Assembly: GCA_964628835.1 (NCBI GenBank)
Contig: CAZVME010000002.1
Coordinates: forward strand, 1-64,000
Reading direction: 5' to 3'
Source: JAAGZL01 sp964628835
Lineage (GTDB): Bacteria; Pseudomonadota; Gammaproteobacteria; Chromatiales; Chromatiaceae
Length of the DNA: 64,000 bases
The notes beneath the pieces are model-generated. The model did not search any database and had not been told where the DNA came from. It was given only the letters and a program-made list of their open reading frames with translations. Positions 43,905-51,863 of this stretch are shown piece by piece. The position numbers and the translations under genes were made by a program. Within the stretch, counting starts at the first letter, position 1. Each line of letters begins with the position of its first letter.

Positions 43905-45614
43905 ATGCATCAATTCAAACTATCAGACCTACTGGCCATCTCAAAGTCGACGGACCCAGACGTCGGTCCTTGGCTTGTCTGCGCGGAAGATTCGCTAGAT
44001 TTCCTCCGCCAGAATGCCTCAAACAACGAAATAGTCATCTACGCAAGCACGAGGAGCGTTCTAATTCACGGAGTGCTTGGCCCGACGCGCAAGCTTACCC
44101 AAGAAAGCATCTCTGAATTGCAGAATCGCAACATACCGATGCCTGACGACAGTTGGAGCATTCAACGAGTTTGGGGGGGTGGAAAAGGACACCGTATATA
44201 CTTGGAGCCACCCCTTACCTCAGTATCAGACGCGCTAGTCGGAGGCGAGAAGCTTATTTTCCGAAGAAGCTTCACAGAGGTTAGCCCCGGACCCACACCA
44301 ATTGAGCTTAGCCAGAAGCTTATCCATAGCCTCGAACTGCATTTCGTTCCCGAGCGCAATGCATACTGTCGACTGGACTCTCGCGGAGATATCGAGGATG
44401 TGGTTCGCGTTATCCACCAGGATGGTGAAAGTGACTGGGACTCCGTGCACGTCGTAGTTATTCAACGATCAGAGTTAGACAAGTTCATGGCACTATCCAA
44501 GCAGTGTCTTGTCATTCGCTTTGACTTTACTCGTGTGCGTTGGGATGGCTTTGCGGGGTGGGGTGAACTAAACCGTTATAGCAAAGACAACACCGATCTC
44601 TATTACCACGGCGGATCTGACGGCCAAGGCAGCTACTGCAATGGGGTGATGGTTGTGCGTCCACAAGTTACCATTGCGGAACTCGTTAAGCGCTGGAAGG
44701 CCGAGGAGGATCAGGCCAACAAGAAGTACGCAACTTTCAAAATCTATGACCGTAAAAATGACGTGAACGTCGAGACATCATGCGCCCCGGAGTTCCTGTC
44801 TAACTATTTTCAGAAGTCCAAGCTGCCCTGGGAGATCTCACCAGCATTCTTCCGAGCTGAAGTTCTTCATCGCTTTAAAGCAGATCCTGAGAAGTACACG
44901 CTCGAAGAACGTAGCATCAGTTGCAGGAATGCTTGGTACCTCAAGACATACGACATAAACGAGGCGGGGCAGGTCCACACTTATATCGGATACCTAGCTG
45001 ACTTGCCTTACGAGGAACAACTTTATTGGCAAGCATTCAACGAGTGGCCCAAAGGAGCGATCTCTAGGCGCGCCTTTCAGACAGACATCATCGGCGATTG
45101 GTACCTTGAGCATGAGCCGTTGGATGCCCTCAAGCACACAATCTCGAAGCTGGACGCGGCATCGCCCGCGTGGTGGAAGAAGCGAGGTGAAGGTCTCGCG
45201 GATGCTGTGCACTACCCAGCGACTGACTCAGTCAAGGAGTGGGCGGACGAGATACTCGCTCTCGATCAATTTTTGGTAGAAGGATTCCTTCTAAAGCCCC
45301 TGCGCACCCTCGCGGGAGAAGGGGGGAGAACCATCGCGAATAGTTGGGGCTCGCTTCGTGTACTGCAAGAAGTACTCTCAGCAAAAGGGCTCTCTGATGA
45401 CTCCGCCAAGGCCATTGTTGTTCCCATGCAGCGGTTGCACGCGTTGAGGACTGAAGTCAAGGGACATGCCACGGTCGAGAAGAAACGCGCTGCGGTGATC
45501 AAGGCTCGCACCGACTTCGGCTCGCTTCGTGAGCACTTTCGCAGGAAGGTTTCTGACTGCGAAGGTGCGTTCAACTCCGTACTGGCTTCACTCGGGATCA
45601 AACTAGAGGGTTAG
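43905..45614 (+). CDS. Large cassette protein with possible C-terminal HEPN-like motif
   Basis: A 569-residue unrecognised protein in the third cassette, much longer than a typical cassette product. It is soluble. Near the C-terminus the segment LHALRTEVKGHATVEKK (R515, H521) fits the R-x4-6-H signature of HEPN ribonucleases and is in a helical region. The N-terminal and central parts (YASTRSVLIHGVLGP, VIRFDFTRVRWDGFAGWGELNRY, WYLKTYDINEAG) are unknown. It starts 24 bases after the second attC core; a good attC follows its stop. An abortive-infection role is possible but unproven. Confidence 0.6.
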   Translation: MHQFKLSDLLAISKSTDPDVGPWLVCAEDSLDFLRQNASNNEIVIYASTRSVLIHGVLGPTRKLTQESISELQNRNIPMPDDSWSIQRVWGGGKGHRIYLEPPLTSVSDALVGGEKLIFRRSFTEVSPGPTPIELSQKLIHSLELHFVPERNAYCRLDSRGDIEDVVRVIHQDGESDWDSVHVVVIQRSELDKFMALSKQCLVIRFDFTRVRWDGFAGWGELNRYSKDNTDLYYHGGSDGQGSYCNGVMVVRPQVTIAELVKRWKAEEDQANKKYATFKIYDRKNDVNVETSCAPEFLSNYFQKSKLPWEISPAFFRAEVLHRFKADPEKYTLEERSISCRNAWYLKTYDINEAGQVHTYIGYLADLPYEEQLYWQAFNEWPKGAISRRAFQTDIIGDWYLEHEPLDALKHTISKLDAASPAWWKKRGEGLADAVHYPATDSVKEWADEILALDQFLVEGFLLKPLRTLAGEGGRTIANSWGSLRVLQEVLSAKGLSDDSAKAIVVPMQRLHALRTEVKGHATVEKKRAAVIKARTDFGSLREHFRRKVSDCEGAFNSVLASLGIKLEG

Positions 45615-45632
45615 TCGAGGTGAGACAGTATG

Positions 45633-45692
45633 GCCTAACCCATATCATTACAGCGGACCGCCTTCGGCGGCTGCTGAATTCAAACGTTAATG
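45633..45692 (+). repeat. attC-like recombination site 3 (best example)
   Basis: Left core GCCTAAC (45633-45639) matches the consensus; right core GTTAATG (45686-45692). Between them CAGCGGACCGCC-TTC-GGCGG-CTGCTG forms a bulged hairpin followed by AATTCAAAC, a layout very like classical 60-base attC elements. Confidence 0.78.
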
Positions 45693-46036
45693 TCCGGTAT
45701 AGATTATCTGGTTGGAAACTATCAACGACAGCAAATGGCACTGAAGCGACTATTTGGGCGGGAATTTACAGTTGGTCATCTCTGATTGGCATCAATTGAC
45801 GCTTACCGACACCAACCAGACATTGGCTGATATTCAAATTCAGGCGGCTACCGGCACAGGCTGTGTGAAAACTCAACAGCACTCCACCGGCAGAGATGGG
45901 CTTCAAATACAGTGTCATGTACGACGGGGCAGTCTTAGAGATAACAACGCGCCCTAAGAGATGTACTTGGTCTAACTGGTATTTCATGCCACTTAAAAAC
46001 GATCTCAGATGGCCATTTTTGAGTTTTCACACACCC

Positions 46037-46055
46037 TGGGCACAAACCGGACATA
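46037..46055. repeat. Dispersed cargo-border repeat, copy
   Basis: GGGCACAAACCGGACATA, similar to 42141-42159. It lies between the end of the cassette run and the SRAP gene. The remaining gap 45693-46112 has no gene I can support, although a 69-codon frame at 45896 and a 73-codon frame on the minus strand may be gene debris. Confidence 0.45.
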
Positions 46056-46112
46056 AGGATTGTAATTATTCAACTGATAATATAGTGGAAATGATAATTA
46101 TTTAAATCTGCG

Positions 46113-46301
46113 TTATCTGATAGGTATAGATTTAATAAAAAAAGTAGTTTCTAGCTTTAATGTTGTCGGGTAAGGTGAATCGAGTAGGATTAAAATAAAA
46201 TATTTTTTTATAAATAACGCAACGATAATTATGGGAGCGATCGCTTGGATAACGTTGATTATGCCAACAATAGTATCTTCTGTAATGACTATATCGAACA
46301 T
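46113..46301 (-). CDS. Small membrane protein (hypothetical)
   Basis: A 62-residue frame with AAAGGAAC seven bases before its ATG. Residues about 10-40 are strongly hydrophobic (IINVIQAIAPIIIVALFI..YFILILL), so it would be a one- or two-segment membrane peptide, ending in a basic tail. It is divergent from the SRAP gene. It might be a small toxin-like or regulatory peptide, but nothing specific is recognised. Confidence 0.4.
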   Translation of the reverse strand: MFDIVITEDTIVGIINVIQAIAPIIIVALFIKKYFILILLDSPYPTTLKLETTFFIKSIPIR

Positions 46302-46372
46302 AAACGTTCCTTTTTAAACAAGATACATAAATTACATCATAGCAGAATTATAAAGAATTAACTAACAACACA

Positions 46373-48046
46373 ATGGCAAGTAGACTCTCTTTAGATTCAG
46401 ATATTAAAAAGGTTCTTTTGCGTTTTAATGCCATCTTATCTGATGCAAAGTTAGATAGCAGAATTGTTCTACCACAATACAATATATCACCTCATTCAGA
46501 TCTGCCGACCATCATTAAGTCTAATACAGGTAGAGTTTTACGAAGTATAAGTTGGGGTTCTAGTTCTTCTTCAAACGGGCTAATTAACGATTATTTCAGT
46601 GTCAGAGCTGAGTCAATAGTTGGTAAAGGGATATATCGGCATGCTTTACGAACACGAAGGTGCATTATACCGGCTACTGGGTTTTATTTATGGTCAAGGC
46701 ATAACAACAATCACGTTTATTACAATACACTAAAAAGCAGAAATATATTTGGAATAGCTGGTGTTTGGACTGTCTGGAATAAATCGAAAATAGACAACAT
46801 ATTTGACAGTCTTGAAAGAGATGAATATCAAACAGACATCTATGACCTGTTCAACGCTATAAGTAATGCCGATAATCAAGATGAAGTGATTTCCCAACAA
46901 CTAGTTGAACATCTTCAAGATGCTTTAGATCAATATACACTACCTTTAAGGCATAATTATAAATCAGATGCAACTCACGAGACTTCTTTTCTGAGTTTTC
47001 TTATAAATGAGCTTAATATAAAGAAGAGATATGAGGCTGAGCATGATTTGATGAATAAAAACATCTCTTTTGTATCTATTACAGTTCCAGCAAATCAATG
47101 CTTAACACAATTAACAGATAGGATGCCTGCAATATTAAGACCAGAAGATGAGAATGACTGGCTTGACACGGAGTTATGTGAAACAGAAGAAATAACTCGA
47201 ATGCTCACTCCATACACATCAGAGCAACTAGAAACCTATCGAGTAAGACGAGCTGTAAGTAACCCAAAATACAATGCTCCTGATTGTATAGAACAGCTAA
47301 AAATACAAAAATGTTTTGATAAAAATAAAAGAGTAGTTGCTACTAGCAGCGGTCGACGTAAAACACTCCGAAAGAGATTAATTCAAAAATATCTTGAAGA
47401 GATAAATGGACCAGTACTACTAGAAGAATTAAGGTGGCACGTACTGAGAGAAGAATCCCTACTGAAAAGCAAACACCAGCTTGAATATTTAACAAGAGCC
47501 AACCTAAATAGTTTCGCGCGAACTATTCGAGAACATTTCCCCGAGTTGGTTGTCTGTAAACTTTTTAGACCTGAAAATCAACCTGCAGGGCTAGTTGTTC
47601 GTGAGTCTCTATATAGATTATCTAGTTGGGAGCATATCCAAGAATTTGTTAATGGAAATCAACCCACTGTATTTTGCAGCTATCTTCGTAGAGAAACAAA
47701 AGGAAGGAAGCAGGTTTTATTAGTATTTTGTAAAGAAAATAACTTGAAGGACAAAATCAAAAGATCTATTCGGCCTATTAATATGCCAATTACATTAGTA
47801 AGTAAAGACTCTTGGGATGTAGATAAACTACATTCTCTCATTGAAATACCATACTTGATAAATCGTGTTACAGGTTCTGGGTATTTGCAAGATAAGCTTT
47901 CTAATGCGCAGCATCTGAACCAAATATCTTTATTTGACTCAATTAATCCTCGATGGCAGAAAAATAAATACCCCAGAACTAGAACGATCAGAATAATACA
48001 GGATGGCTTGTTTTTTGAAGAGAGCTTTGTTTTAAAGCCTAGCTAA
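46373..48046 (+). CDS. SRAP-domain protein lacking catalytic residues, with C-terminal extension
   Basis: A 557-residue AT-rich gene. The N-terminal ~290 residues follow the SRAP fold of YedK/HMCES, which crosslinks abasic sites in ssDNA: YNISPHSDLP, RRCIIPATGFYLW, ALRTRR, LTDRMPAILRPED. Yet the four catalytic positions are changed: Cys2 is Ala (MASR for MCGR), the Asn of NARxET is Ser (FSVRAES), the Glu of the GFYEW box is Leu, and the His of IHDRMP is Thr. A roughly 100-residue insertion splits the domain and about 260 unknown residues follow, starting near GRRKTLRKRL. It may bind ssDNA or abasic DNA without reacting. Confidence 0.75.
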   Translation: MASRLSLDSDIKKVLLRFNAILSDAKLDSRIVLPQYNISPHSDLPTIIKSNTGRVLRSISWGSSSSSNGLINDYFSVRAESIVGKGIYRHALRTRRCIIPATGFYLWSRHNNNHVYYNTLKSRNIFGIAGVWTVWNKSKIDNIFDSLERDEYQTDIYDLFNAISNADNQDEVISQQLVEHLQDALDQYTLPLRHNYKSDATHETSFLSFLINELNIKKRYEAEHDLMNKNISFVSITVPANQCLTQLTDRMPAILRPEDENDWLDTELCETEEITRMLTPYTSEQLETYRVRRAVSNPKYNAPDCIEQLKIQKCFDKNKRVVATSSGRRKTLRKRLIQKYLEEINGPVLLEELRWHVLREESLLKSKHQLEYLTRANLNSFARTIREHFPELVVCKLFRPENQPAGLVVRESLYRLSSWEHIQEFVNGNQPTVFCSYLRRETKGRKQVLLVFCKENNLKDKIKRSIRPINMPITLVSKDSWDVDKLHSLIEIPYLINRVTGSGYLQDKLSNAQHLNQISLFDSINPRWQKNKYPRTRTIRIIQDGLFFEESFVLKPS

Positions 48047-48155
48047 TTGCTAATCCATTCTCTCCTGAGGATAGCAGTATTTACTGTGTGACAGCACATT
48101 GTTATTTTACACAAATGATGGATGGACTCGCCTAATGGCTTTCTATTATGTCTAA

Positions 48156-48323
48156 GTGATTAGACACTTTCTAGTTTCCCCTTTAAATCTGCTATTAATA
48201 AACTTGGGGCAGAAGCAAGTCGCGGCCTATCTATTTGATATATTGAAAACGTTTGCAATCTGTGCGAAGTATCCTGGGTTTCTAGAAGAACGTGAATGGA
48301 GGGTTGTTTATATACATAAGTAA
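48156..48323 (+). pseudogene. 3' fragment of a gene with an EREWRV end (DUF2971-like)
   Basis: An open 55-codon frame with no start of its own kind and a stop codon just upstream encodes VAAYLFDILKTFAICAKYPG followed by FLEEREWRVVYIHK. The last segment resembles the C-terminal part of DUF2971-type proteins. It is probably the remnant of a cargo gene lost when neighbouring DNA was replaced. Confidence 0.45.
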
Positions 48324-48350
48324 CTGCTAACAGTCGGCTTTGGTCACACA
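48311..48350. repeat. Left direct repeat flanking the AT-rich module
   Basis: ATAAGTAACTGCTAACAGTC and then GGCTTTGGTCACACA. A near copy, ATAAGTAACTACTAACAGTC then CTTTTTGGTCACATA, lies at 52346-52383; both are preceded by GTTGTTTATA. They bracket the five genes at 48918-52193. Confidence 0.6.
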
Positions 48351-48365
48351 AAGGAATGTTGAAGA

Positions 48366-48502
48366 GGCGTCGCTAACCGGCACACAAGAGACGTTAACGA
48401 TTCAATCTACATGGGGCGGTTACAGCACAAAGGAGAATATTTAAGATAGGTCGCTAACTGGCACTAAAGGGAATATATGAGAGAGGTCGTTATCCGGCAC
48501 AG
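48366..48502. repeat. Cluster of imperfect short repeats
   Basis: Copies GCGTCGCTAACCGGCACAC (about 48367), GGCGGTTACAGCACAAAGG (about 48415), AGGTCGCTAACTGGCACTA (about 48448) and AGGTCGTTATCCGGCACAG (about 48484) occur 33-50 bases apart. They are related to the cargo-border repeat. Spacing and copies are too irregular for CRISPR. Confidence 0.5.
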
Positions 48503-48670
48503 GAGAGTTTCAGGCCAGTTAGTACACCTCTATAGAGAGTCCTCAAGCGAGTCATCTAATCTCGTGAATCATTTTGGAACGTAAATTGACGCCACTCTGG
48601 AATCTATGGTGAATCATCGTGCGATAAAGTATCGGTTAGTGGGCATAAGAGGTAAATTGTAGCATTTATT

Positions 48671-48771
48671 CGCATTAGTGGTCTTTGAATAATGATTTCT
48701 CAGTTGAGATAAATTTGGTAGTCTGTTGATTCAACAGTTAGGCAGCATGAGTTTCAAAGACCACACATGCG
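48671..48771. repeat. Long inverted repeat with GTTAGGC in the loop
   Basis: Arms of 19 bases (48671-48689, 48753-48771; 17 of 19 pair), 63 bases apart. Inside are a palindrome CTGTTGA-T-TCAACAG (48723-48737) and a GTTAGGC core. No gene is present from 48324 to 48917. It could be a small mobile-element remnant or a folded recombination site. Confidence 0.5.
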
Positions 48772-48917
48772 AATTGTAGAGTGGACTATAGGATAATACT
48801 GACAATATCACGGGAAAGTGTATGTTGTTTTGAACTGTCACCTAATATTTAGAAGTATCTACAAATACTGCTAATAATAAAAAACTATTTTTTTCCATTA
48901 AATCATTGGCACTTGTG

Positions 48918-49916
48918 ATGAAAAGGATTCTTCAAATAATCATCGGAAACAACAACACTCAGGTGTGTGGTGTGCCTAATGATTTTCGAAGTGTATTTAA
49001 GAAAAAAAAGGATATTTATTTTGTATACGGAGATTCGGATGTTCAGTTGCTATCACAAAATAATGAATGCGAGAGTACTCGTTATCATGACTTTATGGAA
49101 ATCACCTTAAAGCTGCTTTTAATATTCAAACCAATAAGCTCGAGGATAGTCATTCCAGCATCGTCTTTGTGTTCATCATTGTTAACTCGATTGTTAGTAA
49201 ATAAATACGAGTGTTTTTCGATCGAGCCGAATCCACATATATGTATTATAAGGAAAGAAACATCATGGAAAGAATATTTTGAAAAACGAAAACATAATTC
49301 AAAAAGTCTAGAGAAAATAGAGAAGTATTCATTATTCAGTAACAAAAATGCAGCAGAGTACTTTGCGGGGTTATCAGTCACAAGAAAAATACAAAATAGC
49401 GGATTTCATACATCAGTAAAATGGGTAGATAAAGCTGCTAGCTTGCTACCAGAAATAGTTAATGGCTATGACAAGAAAAATATCAATTTGCACGAGATAT
49501 CCGAAGAGGTTTTGTATGACTCAATATTTGTATGGGAGGTTTTAGAAAAGAAACTAAATGAAAGGGGTATCAAAATACCAGAATGGAATAGCCAGTTAAG
49601 GTACGCTTTGGCCGAGGCATACTTTTCCTCTTTCAAAGGTGAATTTATGTTCCCCTTTAACGATCCTATCGGTCTTGCTATAGAGCAAAGAGAACGGTAT
49701 TACTATTTGAATGTCGGGTTATTAAATATAATGATGAAAAAAGCAGGATTGTATGAGTCAATATTGTCGATTTCTCCAGCTGGTCTATTTAAAACTCTAT
49801 ATTCTGATGAGCTGTTGCGATACAAGGATGAGATCAGGCAATCTACAAATGAGAATAAGCTGCTAATAAATTCAAAAAAATATAGTAAGTTAATGCATAA
49901 GGCTCTTAGTAGTTAA
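48918..49916 (+). CDS. Unknown protein, first gene of the AT-rich module
   Basis: A 332-residue protein (ATG 48918; a TTG four codons upstream is possible). It is lysine-, isoleucine- and asparagine-rich, soluble, with helical C-terminal half (FVWEVLEKKLNERGIKIPEWN, QLRYALAEAYFSSFKGEFMF). I recognise no family. It is followed 2 bases later by a methyltransferase, so it belongs to the same operon and is probably a specificity, scaffold or biosynthetic component of that module. Confidence 0.65.
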   Translation: MKRILQIIIGNNNTQVCGVPNDFRSVFKKKKDIYFVYGDSDVQLLSQNNECESTRYHDFMEITLKLLLIFKPISSRIVIPASSLCSSLLTRLLVNKYECFSIEPNPHICIIRKETSWKEYFEKRKHNSKSLEKIEKYSLFSNKNAAEYFAGLSVTRKIQNSGFHTSVKWVDKAASLLPEIVNGYDKKNINLHEISEEVLYDSIFVWEVLEKKLNERGIKIPEWNSQLRYALAEAYFSSFKGEFMFPFNDPIGLAIEQRERYYYLNVGLLNIMMKKAGLYESILSISPAGLFKTLYSDELLRYKDEIRQSTNENKLLINSKKYSKLMHKALSS

Positions 49917-49918
49917 CG

Positions 49919-50620
49919 ATGAAACAAAAATATATACGTGCCGATTCTGATTGGGACAAGTTTCCTAACTTGGAGTCTACAACTTCGTTCGATGTTAATG
50001 TTTTTAAATATTATTGCCCAATTGATTTTATGATAGCCGATATTGGATGTGGTTATGGGCGTATCTGTGGTGTTTTGGAAAACCACGGCTATAAAAATAT
50101 AATTGGCGTTGACTCATCTAGTGTTTTATTAGAGAGGGCTATAGATAATTTGGAACATACTTGTCTCGTTGCTGCAAATGGTTTAAGCATCCCAATAAGA
50201 GAGGGTTCTGTAGACTGCGCTATATCATTTGGATTAATTAATTGCTTGACTAAATATGATCAATTAACCCGGTATGCAGCAGAGCTAGGTAAAATAGTTC
50301 GACCTGATGGATATCTATTTATTAATGAGTTCACCAGAAACAACTCTCCTTATTTTGACGATAAGTATAATAAATGGAAAGATAAGTTCGGGGGTAATAG
50401 GGTTTTTAAGTCAAACAGCGGCATTATGTTTAGGCATTATTCTATTGTTGAGATACTTTCCGTTTTTGATCCATATTTTGAATTGATAGCGTGTAATAAG
50501 CAGAACTATTTATCGCTTAATCATAAGAGAACTGTTTGTGGTTATTCGATAGTCTTGAAGAAACTATCGTATCAATCTTCATTTAGGCAGGGTCCCGGTG
50601 ATGAGCTTATTGGTAGGTGA
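49919..50620 (+). CDS. Class I SAM-dependent methyltransferase
   Basis: A 233-residue Rossmann-fold methyltransferase. Motif I IADIGCGYGR is near residue 40, acidic post-I NIIGVDSSSVLLERA near 65, and SVDCAISFGLINCLT is motif IV. The C-terminal segment (FRHYSIVEILSVFDPYFEL) resembles small-molecule methyltransferases more than DNA methylases; no DPPY/PC motif is present. It lies 2 bases after the unknown gene and overlaps the CmoA-like gene by 20 bases. It might use SAM or the carboxy-SAM expected from its neighbour. Confidence 0.8.
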   Translation: MKQKYIRADSDWDKFPNLESTTSFDVNVFKYYCPIDFMIADIGCGYGRICGVLENHGYKNIIGVDSSSVLLERAIDNLEHTCLVAANGLSIPIREGSVDCAISFGLINCLTKYDQLTRYAAELGKIVRPDGYLFINEFTRNNSPYFDDKYNKWKDKFGGNRVFKSNSGIMFRHYSIVEILSVFDPYFELIACNKQNYLSLNHKRTVCGYSIVLKKLSYQSSFRQGPGDELIGR

Positions 50621-51302
50621 TTGGCGCTTTGATGAGAATGTTGCAGACATATTTGATGATCATGTAAGAAGGTCAGTTCCAAAATATGACGAACTCCACG
50701 AAATAGTGTTGCAAGTTCTAAAACCGTTTTTAAAAAAGGATTCCATTGTATTAGATCTTGGTGTGGGAACAGGCGATTTTCTTAGCCGAATGGCTTCTTG
50801 CATTTGTTTTGATAACATTACTTATGTTGCGATAGATAATTCGAATTCGATGCTTGAGAAAGCGAAAGTGAAGTGCAAGGACATACCCAATACATATTTT
50901 ACATGTGCAAATATTGAAGACTATGATTATCCAAAAGTTACTGTTTCTATTGCGATATTGACTCTTCAGTTTATTGAAGTTGAAAAAAGGCAAGCTATAG
51001 TAAGAAATATATATGAATCTCTGCAAGATGGTGGAGCGTTTATATTGTGTGAAAAAATCTGTTTAGATAATGCCATTGGTAATATATTTGTTGATATTCA
51101 TGAAGATTTTAAGCTGCAAAACGGCATATCAAATTGTGATATTGAACGTAAGAAGAGATCATTAGTGAATGTAATGTGGCCTATGTCTTATAATGAGAAC
51201 CGCAATATCCTAGTGGAAGCTGGATTTGAGGTGGTTGAAAGCTTTTTTCAATACTTCAATTTTGTGGGATTTTTGGCCATTAAAAAACAAAACATGGGAT
51301 AG
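50601..51302 (+). CDS. CmoA-like carboxy-SAM synthase homologue
   Basis: A 233-residue protein with end-to-end similarity to CmoA: RFDENVADIFDDHVRRSVP, VLDLGVGTGDFL, VAIDNSNSMLEKAK, ILTLQFIEVEKRQAIVRNIY, LCEKICLDNAIGNIFVDIHE, FKLQNGIS, KKRSLVNVM and QYFNFVGFLAIK all have CmoA counterparts. CmoA turns SAM and prephenate into carboxy-SAM for tRNA wobble-uridine modification by CmoB. The arginine in the KKRSLVNVM segment, which I take as the carboxylate-binding residue, is kept. A CmoA-type gene in mobile cargo without cmoB is unusual. ATG 50601 or GTG 50598 starts it. Confidence 0.8.
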   Translation: MSLLVGDWRFDENVADIFDDHVRRSVPKYDELHEIVLQVLKPFLKKDSIVLDLGVGTGDFLSRMASCICFDNITYVAIDNSNSMLEKAKVKCKDIPNTYFTCANIEDYDYPKVTVSIAILTLQFIEVEKRQAIVRNIYESLQDGGAFILCEKICLDNAIGNIFVDIHEDFKLQNGISNCDIERKKRSLVNVMWPMSYNENRNILVEAGFEVVESFFQYFNFVGFLAIKKQNMG

Positions 51303-51305
51303 CCT

Positions 51306-51848
51306 ATGCTTGTCGTTATTCTTGTTTCTGGAAAAGCAGGGTCTGGCAAAGACACTTTCTTTGACGAAGTAAGTACAAGCAATATCAACGCGAATTTTCA
51401 TCGCTTCGGATTTGCTGATTATGTCAAAGATATAGCAATTAGAATAGGCTGGGATGGGAAAAAAGATGAAAGAGGGATAACGTTTCTTCAGGAATTGAGC
51501 TATTCTGCAAGAAAATACAAAGACAACATATGGACTAAACGAATTATTGATTTCGTTGAGGAAAATAAGTTATTAAATTCTTCTTTCATGGAGGTAGTGG
51601 TTGTCACTGATTGCCGCTATCCCGATCAAATTAACTTTATAAAAGATCATTATGATAATGTTTATAGTGTAAGGATTGATAGACCAAGCTTGCATGATAG
51701 CCTAAACTATCATCAAAAATTGCATCCAAGTGAGGTGTCGCTCGATAGTTACAAGTCATTTGATAAAAGGCTACAAAACGAAAATATAATCAAATATAGA
51801 GAAGACGTAATAAAATTCTTGAACGGAATTATTAGCAAGTTTTCTTAA
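51306..51848 (+). CDS. P-loop nucleoside/deoxynucleotide monophosphate kinase-like protein
   Basis: A 180-residue P-loop protein: Walker A GKAGSGKDTFFDE at about residues 9-21, then FADYVKDIAIRIGWDG and VVVTDCRYPDQINFIKD, which follow the layout of phage dNMP kinases and adenylate-kinase-like enzymes. It starts 3 bases after the CmoA-like gene. Such kinases accompany phage pathways that make unusual deoxynucleotides, so a nucleotide substrate for the module is plausible. Confidence 0.75.
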   Translation: MLVVILVSGKAGSGKDTFFDEVSTSNINANFHRFGFADYVKDIAIRIGWDGKKDERGITFLQELSYSARKYKDNIWTKRIIDFVEENKLLNSSFMEVVVVTDCRYPDQINFIKDHYDNVYSVRIDRPSLHDSLNYHQKLHPSEVSLDSYKSFDKRLQNENIIKYREDVIKFLNGIISKFS

Positions 51849-51863
51849 AAAGGAGGGGGATCA

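Larger units (their letters stand above)
42389..45692 (+). mobile_element. Integron cassette run without integrase (CALIN-like)
   Basis: A core site GTTAGGC at 42389-42395 starts the run; three genes follow, each ending in an attC-like inverted repeat whose right core is a GTTRRRY-type sequence: 43312-43318, 43875-43881 and 45686-45692. Genes start 16-30 bases after the core site, have no own promoters and differ in base composition, all as in integron cassettes. No integron integrase is present in the window. Cassettes are therefore about 42390-43312, 43313-43875 and 43876-45686. Confidence 0.7.

Noticed and set aside
48366..48502. Possible CRISPR array
   Set aside because: Only four poorly matching copies, repeat length below 20 bases and unequal spacing; no cas genes nearby.
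48737..48743. Fourth integron attC core (GTTAGGC)
   Set aside because: No matching left core or bulged arm arrangement around it; it sits in an unrelated long inverted repeat.
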